In this document: positions 59,029-64,000 of the stretch, one piece after another
Position numbering within the stretch: position 1 is the first letter of the stretch
Layout of the letters: each line of letters starts with the position of its first letter
Assembly (NCBI GenBank): GCA_910575245.1
Contig: CAJTEN010000002.1
Coordinates: forward strand, 21,185-85,184
DNA length: 64,000 nucleotides
Direction of reading: 5' to 3'
Source of the DNA: Clostridia bacterium
GTDB lineage: Bacteria > Bacillota > Clostridia > Lachnospirales > Lachnospiraceae
The notes under the pieces: model-generated
What the model saw: the letters and a program-made list of their open reading frames with translations, nothing else
Databases searched by the model: none
Told to the model about the DNA's origin: nothing
Made by a program: the position numbers and the translations under genes

Positions 59029-60357
59029 ATGGACAGGATTGTTACCACGAAAAAAGGAAAGATCAGAGGCGTTTCTGGGGTTGGGTGTACGATTTTCAAG
59101 GGGATTCCGTATGCAAAGCCGCCGGTAGGAGAGCTGCGGTGGAGGGCGCCCGAGGAGGCGGAGGATTTCGAGGGAATCTACGAAGCGGACCATTTTGGCG
59201 CGAAAGCGCAGCAGGACGAGGGCGGCGGGGATTTCTACAAGAAGGAATTCTACGAGAACGAAGAATACAGTGTGCCCGGCAGTGAGGACTGCCTGTATCT
59301 GAATATCTGGGCGCCAAAGGAGTGCGGCGGGAAGAAACTTCCCGTGGCGTTCTGGATTCATGGCGGCGCGTTTATGGGCGGTTTCGGAAGCGAGATGGAG
59401 TTTGACGGGGAAGCGTATGCGGAGCGCGGCGTTATTCTTGTCACGGTCAACTACCGTCTGAACGTCTATGGTTTTCTGGCGCATCCATGGCTCTGCGCGG
59501 AAAACCGGGCAGGCGTGTCCGGGAACTACGGGACGCTGGACCAGATCGCCGCGCTGCGCTGGGTATATGAGAATATTGAGGCTTTTGGCGGAGACAGACA
59601 CAATATCACCGTATTCGGGCAGTCGGCGGGAGCAATGAGCGTGCAGACGCTGGTATCTTCCGAACTGACCGGGAATATGATCGCGAAAGCCATCATGCAG
59701 AGCGGGGGAAGCTACGGTCAGGGACTCCATCGTGACGTGCCCATGTCGGAGGCGATGGAATACGGCAGGCGCTTCGTGGAACTGACCGGGGCAAAGGATA
59801 TCACAGAACTGCGCGCAATGTCTGCGGACGTGCTGAGAGAGCCGCTCGGAACGGTGCTCGGCGAATCTTTTGCATCCGGAAAGGGATTGTTCCTGATACC
59901 GAATCTGGACGGCCATGTGTTGAAACAGGGGTATTATGAAACGATAGACCGGAAGAAAATAAAGGATATTCCCTATTTGCTGGGCAGCAACAAAAATGAT
60001 ATCATGGTGTCAAAGGAAGACGTGGAAGCAGGAAAAACGAGTATGCTCTACGAGGGATGCCTGGCGTTTGCCCATAAGATGGAGGAAGTTTCCGGGAAGC
60101 CTTCGTATGTGTATTATTTTACCAGACAACTGCCGGGAGATGACGAGGGGGCGTTCCATTCCGCGGAACTGTGGTATATGTTCGGAACCCTGGAACGCTG
60201 TTGGCGGCCGATGACGGAGGCTGACAGGGAGCTTAGCGGCCGGATGCTGGATTACTGGACTCATTTCATGAAGAGCGGAGATCCGAACGGAGCAGGTTTG
60301 CCCGAATGGCGTCCCTGCAGGAAGGAGGACTCTTTTGTCATGGAGTTTGATGTTTAA
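59029..60357 (+). CDS. Type-B carboxylesterase
   Basis: A 442-residue esterase. Signatures: FKGIPYAKPPVGELRW at the front, EDCLYLNIWAP, the oxyanion WIHGGAFMGG, the nucleophile serine in VFGQSAGAMSVQTL near residue 200, and a probable catalytic histidine in GAFHSAELWYMFG. It removes acyl groups from esters; cytoplasmic location is expected since there is no signal peptide. Start 59029 follows AAAAGGAG by 10 bases; an in-frame ATG at 58987 lacks a site. It lies between the permeases and the GH43 gene and probably trims imported acylated oligosaccharides. Confidence 0.9.
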   Translation: MDRIVTTKKGKIRGVSGVGCTIFKGIPYAKPPVGELRWRAPEEAEDFEGIYEADHFGAKAQQDEGGGDFYKKEFYENEEYSVPGSEDCLYLNIWAPKECGGKKLPVAFWIHGGAFMGGFGSEMEFDGEAYAERGVILVTVNYRLNVYGFLAHPWLCAENRAGVSGNYGTLDQIAALRWVYENIEAFGGDRHNITVFGQSAGAMSVQTLVSSELTGNMIAKAIMQSGGSYGQGLHRDVPMSEAMEYGRRFVELTGAKDITELRAMSADVLREPLGTVLGESFASGKGLFLIPNLDGHVLKQGYYETIDRKKIKDIPYLLGSNKNDIMVSKEDVEAGKTSMLYEGCLAFAHKMEEVSGKPSYVYYFTRQLPGDDEGAFHSAELWYMFGTLERCWRPMTEADRELSGRMLDYWTHFMKSGDPNGAGLPEWRPCRKEDSFVMEFDV

Positions 60358-60389
60358 AACAGCGAGATTTTTTGGAAGGGGGCAGCATT

Positions 60390-62048
60390 ATGATTCGGAA
60401 TCCGATATTGAGAGGATTTTATCCTGACCCGTCAATCTGCAGGGCGGGGGATGATTATTATCTGGTGACATCGAGTTTTAGTTATTTCCCGGGAATCCCT
60501 GTGTTTCACAGCAGAGATTTATGCCGCTGGGAGCAGATCGGACACGTGCTGGAGCGGGCCGGACAGCTTCATGTGACGTACCGGGATATCAGCCTGGGAA
60601 TTTTTGCGCCGACGATCCGCTGGCATGACGGGGTATTCTATGTGATCACGACGAACATGACAACGCATGAGAATTTCGTCTGCACCGCGGAAAATCCGGC
60701 AGGCCCATGGTCGGACCCGGTGGTGATAGCGGGCGCGGCGGGGATTGATCCGTCTTTATTTTTTGACGATGACGGGAAGGTATATTTTACGGGGACAGCC
60801 GGAAGCTTCGGTGATATGCGCTATGGGCATCCGGTCATTGAACTTCGGGAGATTGACCCTCATACGATGCAGTTTGCCGGAGAGGGCAGGGCGATCGGGG
60901 ACGGTGCGCTCAAGGGAGCGGCCGCACCGGAGGGGCCGCATCTGTACAAACGGAACGGCTGGTATTATCTTATGATCGCAGAGGGCGGCACGGAGCACTT
61001 CCATGCAGTGACAGTCAGCAGAAGCCGTTCCCTGACGGAACCCTTTGAGAATTATGCGGGGAATCCGATCCTGACCCATCGGCATCTTGGCAGCCTTTTT
61101 CCCATATGTAACGTGGGTCATGCCGATATGACCGAACTGTCTGACGGAAGCTGGTATATGGTCTGTCTTGGCTCCAGGCTGGTGGAAGGGTATCATAAGC
61201 CGCTGGGACGGGAGACCTTCCTGCTTCCGGTTGCGTGGGAGGATGACTGGCCTGTCGCAAGCCCCGGAACCGGTAAGGTGGAACGGAGTTATCCGGCGCC
61301 TGCCTGTCTTGTGTCCGGGGAGGAAGACGTGACGGCTGGGGCCGGCCGGACTATGGATGAGACGGATGATTTTACGGAAGAGAAGCTGGATCTTTGCTGG
61401 AATTACCTTGGTACGCCCTACGAGAAGTTTACGCGGGTGGCGGACAGCAGGCTGTTTATCCGTATGAAAGCAAAGAGTATGATTCCGACGGAATATGAGG
61501 GGCAGAAGTTCGACTTTTTTGCACGGATACAGGATGCAGGAGAGACAAAGGAGAGCGTGCCGTTTCTGGGAAGGCGGCTCACGGAGCCTGACTTCCTGGC
61601 GGAAGCCGTGATGGAGGCCGGGCTCAGGGAGACCCAGAGTGCAGGGATGGTGGTTTTGCAGAATAACGCGAACCAACTGCGGCTGGAAGCGGCCGCGTGC
61701 AGGGAGCAGGCGGCATTTCTGACATTCCGCGCAGTGCGCGTGGAATACAGGCTGTTGGAAGGAGGCATCCAGCATTACGAGGAGACGGTTTGCGGAAGCG
61801 TGGACATACCGCGTGCAGTGAGCTATATGCTTAAGGTAAAGGCGAAAGGACTTTCCTACGCGTTTTCTGTTGTCTCCGGGGACGTGGAATATATGGTCGC
61901 AGAAGGGGTTGACGCCTCCCATCTCGGCTCTGAGACTGCGGGAGGATTTGTGGGAGCCTATATCGGAATGTTTGCCACCGGCAACGGGACGGCGTATGAG
62001 GATGAGGCGGCATTTGACCGTTTTTCGCTCAGGGTGTCAGTTGAATAG
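60390..62048 (+). CDS. Glycoside hydrolase family 43 beta-xylosidase/arabinofuranosidase
   Basis: A 552-residue GH43 enzyme. The five-blade propeller carries the base Asp in FYPDPSICRAGDDYYLVTSS (about residues 10-29), the pKa-setting Asp in GIDPSLFFDDDGK and the acid Glu in APEGPHLYKRNGWYYLMIAE. The C-terminal 200 residues are a beta-sandwich (FDFFARIQDAGETKES, GMVVLQNNANQLRLEA, GGFVGAYIGMFATGNG) as in xylosidases of subfamilies 11/12. It cleaves xylose or arabinose from the ends of xylo-oligosaccharides inside the cell. Start 60390 has GAAGGGGG 6 bases upstream. Confidence 0.93.
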   Translation: MIRNPILRGFYPDPSICRAGDDYYLVTSSFSYFPGIPVFHSRDLCRWEQIGHVLERAGQLHVTYRDISLGIFAPTIRWHDGVFYVITTNMTTHENFVCTAENPAGPWSDPVVIAGAAGIDPSLFFDDDGKVYFTGTAGSFGDMRYGHPVIELREIDPHTMQFAGEGRAIGDGALKGAAAPEGPHLYKRNGWYYLMIAEGGTEHFHAVTVSRSRSLTEPFENYAGNPILTHRHLGSLFPICNVGHADMTELSDGSWYMVCLGSRLVEGYHKPLGRETFLLPVAWEDDWPVASPGTGKVERSYPAPACLVSGEEDVTAGAGRTMDETDDFTEEKLDLCWNYLGTPYEKFTRVADSRLFIRMKAKSMIPTEYEGQKFDFFARIQDAGETKESVPFLGRRLTEPDFLAEAVMEAGLRETQSAGMVVLQNNANQLRLEAAACREQAAFLTFRAVRVEYRLLEGGIQHYEETVCGSVDIPRAVSYMLKVKAKGLSYAFSVVSGDVEYMVAEGVDASHLGSETAGGFVGAYIGMFATGNGTAYEDEAAFDRFSLRVSVE

Positions 62049-62064
62049 AAGGAGGAGAATGACA

Positions 62065-62712
62065 ATGAAAATTGCAGTGATCGGGGCAAACGGAAATCTG
62101 GGTGCAAGGGTGACGAAGCAGGCGCTCGACAGAGGCCATGCGGTAAAGGGGTTTCTTCATAGTGTCAGGACGCCGGATGCGCGGGCGGAGTTTGTGGTAA
62201 AGAGCCTGTTTGACATAACGAGGGAGGATATCGCGGACTGTGATGTGCTCATCAGCGCGTACGGGAGCGGTTTCCATGCGGACCCGAAACTAAATCTTCA
62301 GGCATTCCTGCAATATAAAGAACTTTGTGACAACAGTGACAGGCATCTGATTGCGATCGGCGGCGCCGGAAGTCTGTACACGGACGAAACGCACAGTACG
62401 TACTGCTACGAGACGCCTGAGCACCCGGACTTCCTGCGGGAGATTTCCAGGAATATCAAGCTCGGTATCGATGAATTGAAAAAGACAACGGCGATGAACT
62501 GGACCGTCGTGTGCCCGTCCTCCTTCTTTGACCCGGAAGGACCCCTTACCGGGAATTATGAGATTGGAACTGAGGGACATCTGCTTTTCAACGAAGCAGG
62601 AGAGAGCCGTGTGACTTACAATGATCTTGCATGTGCGATGGTGGATATAGCGGAGGCCGGCAGCTGCCGGCAGCTGCAGATTACGGTTTTGACAAGACAG
62701 GTTCCCTCATAA
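62065..62712 (+). CDS. NAD(P)-binding NmrA/YwnB-like oxidoreductase
   Basis: A 215-residue Rossmann-fold protein. The dinucleotide loop is IAVIGANGNLGARVTKQALD; SLFDITREDIADCDVLISAY and HLIAIGGAGSLY complete the nucleotide site; MNWTVVCPSSFFDPEG and YNDLACAMVDIAE are typical of the atypical SDR or NmrA-like group (YwnB). Full activity is not assured because the SDR YxxxK catalytic pair is not evident. Start 62065 is 9 bases after GGAGG; the family begins with MKIAVIG. It is the last gene of the esterase-GH43 operon. Confidence 0.87.
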   Translation: MKIAVIGANGNLGARVTKQALDRGHAVKGFLHSVRTPDARAEFVVKSLFDITREDIADCDVLISAYGSGFHADPKLNLQAFLQYKELCDNSDRHLIAIGGAGSLYTDETHSTYCYETPEHPDFLREISRNIKLGIDELKKTTAMNWTVVCPSSFFDPEGPLTGNYEIGTEGHLLFNEAGESRVTYNDLACAMVDIAEAGSCRQLQITVLTRQVPS

Positions 62713-62717
62713 TATAC

Positions 62718-62746
62718 TTTACACTTTTTCATAAAACAGCTATACT
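62718..62746 (+). promoter_or_regulatory. Promoter for the small-protein pair at 62795
   Basis: TTTACA (62718-62723) and TATACT (62741-62746) are separated by exactly 17 bases, each one base from consensus. The first gene starts 49 bases after the -10. Confidence 0.7.
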
Positions 62747-62794
62747 ATTTGCAGGAGCATATGATTAATTGTTTTTCCCAAAGAAGGTGATTGT

Positions 62795-62977
62795 ATGACT
62801 GAAAAGGAAATGCTGCAAAAAAATATTGAAGATTTTTCGAGAGTTCAGGACTGGATGCAATTAGCCGAAAAAGACTCTGACGTATACAAGGCTATGAGAC
62901 GGCGTTATATCGAGTTAAAGGTTATTTTGACGGCGTCGGGTATTAATCTTTCTGAATTGGATATCATCAAAGAGTGA
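62795..62977 (+). CDS. Small helical protein of unknown function (60 residues)
   Basis: The product (KEMLQKNIEDFSRVQDWMQL, then VYKAMRRRYIELKVILTASG and INLSELDIIKE) is predicted to be two or three helices with no membrane span or cysteine. GAAGGTG lies 8 bases before the ATG and a good promoter precedes it, so it is probably expressed. No family is recognised. Its stop overlaps the GTG start of the next frame (GTGA), suggesting translational coupling. Confidence 0.65.
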   Translation: MTEKEMLQKNIEDFSRVQDWMQLAEKDSDVYKAMRRRYIELKVILTASGINLSELDIIKE

Positions 62978-63288
62978 TAACCGCAGGTGCTGCTTACGGC
63001 TCGGATCGGTTTGACGCAGCACACGCGTCACAGACAGTTGGCGGCGATAGCGGCAACAGTGGCGGCAGTATGGCGGATTACTATAGCGACTGTTACAGGC
63101 AGATGACGGCGAACGGCCAGGGTTCCTATGTATTTTATAATGTGATAGAAGGAGAGGCACTTTTGCAGGAGTGGCGTGCGGCATATCAGGCGGAGGGCTA
63201 TATGGAAGAAGCAGTTACAGCGCTTGATGCATCGGCCTGTGACATGCGCCTGGAGATGCAGAACTGCAACAGGACAGATAACTTGTGA
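62974..63288 (+). CDS. Hypothetical protein coupled to the preceding small gene
   Basis: A 104-residue frame starting with GTG at 62974. It begins with a Gly/Ser-rich stretch (ASQTVGGDSGNSGGS) and continues with MADYYSDCYRQMTANGQGSY, FYNVIEGEALLQEWRAAYQA and EEAVTALDASACDMRLEM, which look helical. No family is recognised. The start depends on the 4-base overlap with the upstream stop; an internal ATG at about 63069 (MADYYSD) is an alternative but lacks a good ribosome site. Confidence 0.5.
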   Translation: MITAGAAYGSDRFDAAHASQTVGGDSGNSGGSMADYYSDCYRQMTANGQGSYVFYNVIEGEALLQEWRAAYQAEGYMEEAVTALDASACDMRLEMQNCNRTDNL

Positions 63289-63627
63289 CACACAGTGTTG
63301 CGGTCAGATAGATGTGCACAGGAGAAAGTTTATGATACAGCATCGGTTGACAACGGCCGGTGCTTTTTTTGTGTGCATCATAAGACAGAACCGCCGCGGC
63401 ATGGCCATGGCGGCCGCCATAAAGAGTGCTGTGCACCGCCGGATTATTTTGGCACAGTTGGTTGTGACGGGTAGGCAGAACATGAGGCAGACATACCGAC
63501 AGATCGTAAGATTTTATAACATTTTGGAGAAAATATTGATATTTAAAAAAGGACAGATTCCGATACAATAAAGATATGAAAGATGAACGTGCACATTCGT
63601 CATAAATTAAAGAAAGGTGTGGGGTAT
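63289..63627. other. 339-base gap upstream of the sugar-binding lipoprotein
   Basis: No convincing gene is seen; the open frames here lack ribosome sites and protein-like composition. A weak promoter candidate TTTAAA (63542-63547), 16 bases, TACAAT (63564-63569) lies about 60 bases before the lipoprotein start. The short inverted GGCCGG/CCGGCG-like and GCCATGGC-type motifs near 63355-63415 are GC-rich but do not form a clear terminator. Confidence 0.4.
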
Positions 63628-64000
63628 ATGAAAAAGAATCATAAAAAATGGCCGGCTTTATTTATGGCAGCAGTATTGGGAACGGGCCTGACTGCATGCG
63701 GCAATGCCGGTACGGCAGTGCAGGATACGGAGCAGCCCGATACAGCGCAGGCGGATTCCGGCCAAAAGGATACGGAGCAGCAGAACGAGGCAGCTGAGGC
63801 CGAAAATGACGGCAGTGCGGGGGAAAAGGTTTCCGTAGTGCTTGCTACCAACTGGGGCGAGGGGGATGCGAAATACGATTATTTCTATCCGCTGTTTGAA
63901 AAGTTCCAGGAAGAGCATAAAGATACGATGGATATCACGCTGCAGACCTACAGCACGGAAGATTATAAGACCAAGATCAAGACGCAGACGGCTTCGGGGG
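63628..64000 (+). CDS. Extracellular sugar-binding lipoprotein, 5' part only
   Basis: The window ends inside this gene. The start encodes a signal peptide (KKNHKKWPALFMAAVLGTGL) and lipobox LTAC, a Gln/Glu/Asp-rich spacer of about 45 residues, then VSVVLATNWGEGDAKYDYFY and PLFEKFQEEHKDTMDITLQT, the opening of a cluster B solute-binding fold. It would be anchored outside the cell and hand oligosaccharides to the LplB/LplC-type permeases at 57.2-59 kb, although it lies downstream of them and has its own promoter region. GGTGTGGGG is the likely ribosome site. Confidence 0.88.
   Translation, partial: MKKNHKKWPALFMAAVLGTGLTACGNAGTAVQDTEQPDTAQADSGQKDTEQQNEAAEAENDGSAGEKVSVVLATNWGEGDAKYDYFYPLFEKFQEEHKDTMDITLQTYSTEDYKTKIKTQTASG

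Noticed and set aside
58102-59916. A 604-codon open frame on the minus strand
   Set aside because: It lies exactly antisense to a clear permease and carboxylesterase, is rich in His, Arg and Gln without family motifs, and has no ribosome site; it is a product of codon bias on the other strand.
60756-61922. A 388-codon minus-strand frame
   Set aside because: It is antisense to the GH43 gene, has no motifs, and its composition follows GC-rich third positions of the real gene.
63176-63571. A 131-codon frame upstream of the binding lipoprotein
   Set aside because: It overlaps a coupled frame, lacks a ribosome site and has a basic, low-information composition.

Overview
The window looks like the accessory-rich chromosome of a Gram-positive anaerobic gut bacterium of the Clostridia, most likely a Lachnospiraceae member. 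This rests on strong AGGAGG-type ribosome sites, a CIRCE heat-shock operator, BceAB-type and NatAB-type transporters with their own two-component systems, an aldo/keto reductase with a ferredoxin-like tail, LplB/LplC-type sugar permeases and many truncated mobile elements. The genus is inference.

Layout. 1-6 kb is a graveyard of mobile DNA: a DDE transposase piece, a C-terminally cut IS1182-type transposase, a serine recombinase tail, a decayed CHC2-type primase, a small XRE regulator ending in a G13 tract, and a frameshifted IS with 26-bp terminal inverted repeats. 6.07-16.66 kb is one four-gene, overlapping, visibly AT-richer operon: a zinc-ribbon protein, a coiled-coil protein with an AAA-like but P-loop-less C-terminus, an unknown protein, and a 1749-residue DEAH helicase with a DUF1998-type cysteine-rich tail. 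The helicase architecture is that of DruE of Druantia antiphage systems, but the three partners do not look like DruA (DUF4338) or DruM (methyltransferase). This is the best candidate in the window for an undescribed system.

16.7-25 kb holds a PadR regulator with a consensus promoter and twin palindromic operators, a FtsW/RodA-like membrane protein, a CPBP protease, and an XRE-NatA-NatB operon whose NatB is fused to a CPBP protease domain. 24.4-31.7 kb (minus strand) is a BceAB-type antimicrobial-peptide transporter flanked by an OmpR-type and a LuxR-type two-component system. 31.9-38.5 kb has a lipoprotein, a LytTR regulator, a ROK regulator with a palindromic operator, a DUF1349 protein, and an OmpR/kinase/PepSY operon.

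38.5-47.4 kb has a broken aldo/keto reductase, a 165-bp MITE-like element, a LysR gene, a perfect CIRCE with an 18-codon groES stub upstream of a MATE exporter, a frameshifted cytidylate-kinase-like gene and a heterodimeric ABC exporter with one degenerate ATP site. 47.4-50.8 kb (minus strand) carries a TIR-like two-helix membrane protein (a candidate defence effector) and a GntR-ABC operon.

50.9-64 kb is a glycan-use region under erosion: regulator remnants, two GH78 rhamnosidase pieces, a beta-phosphoglucomutase, two esterases, a truncated DUF4038 hydrolase, LplB/LplC-type permeases, a GH43 enzyme, an NAD(P)-binding protein and, at the edge, a sugar-binding lipoprotein. Together they would import and trim an acylated, probably xylan- or rhamnose-containing, plant glycan.
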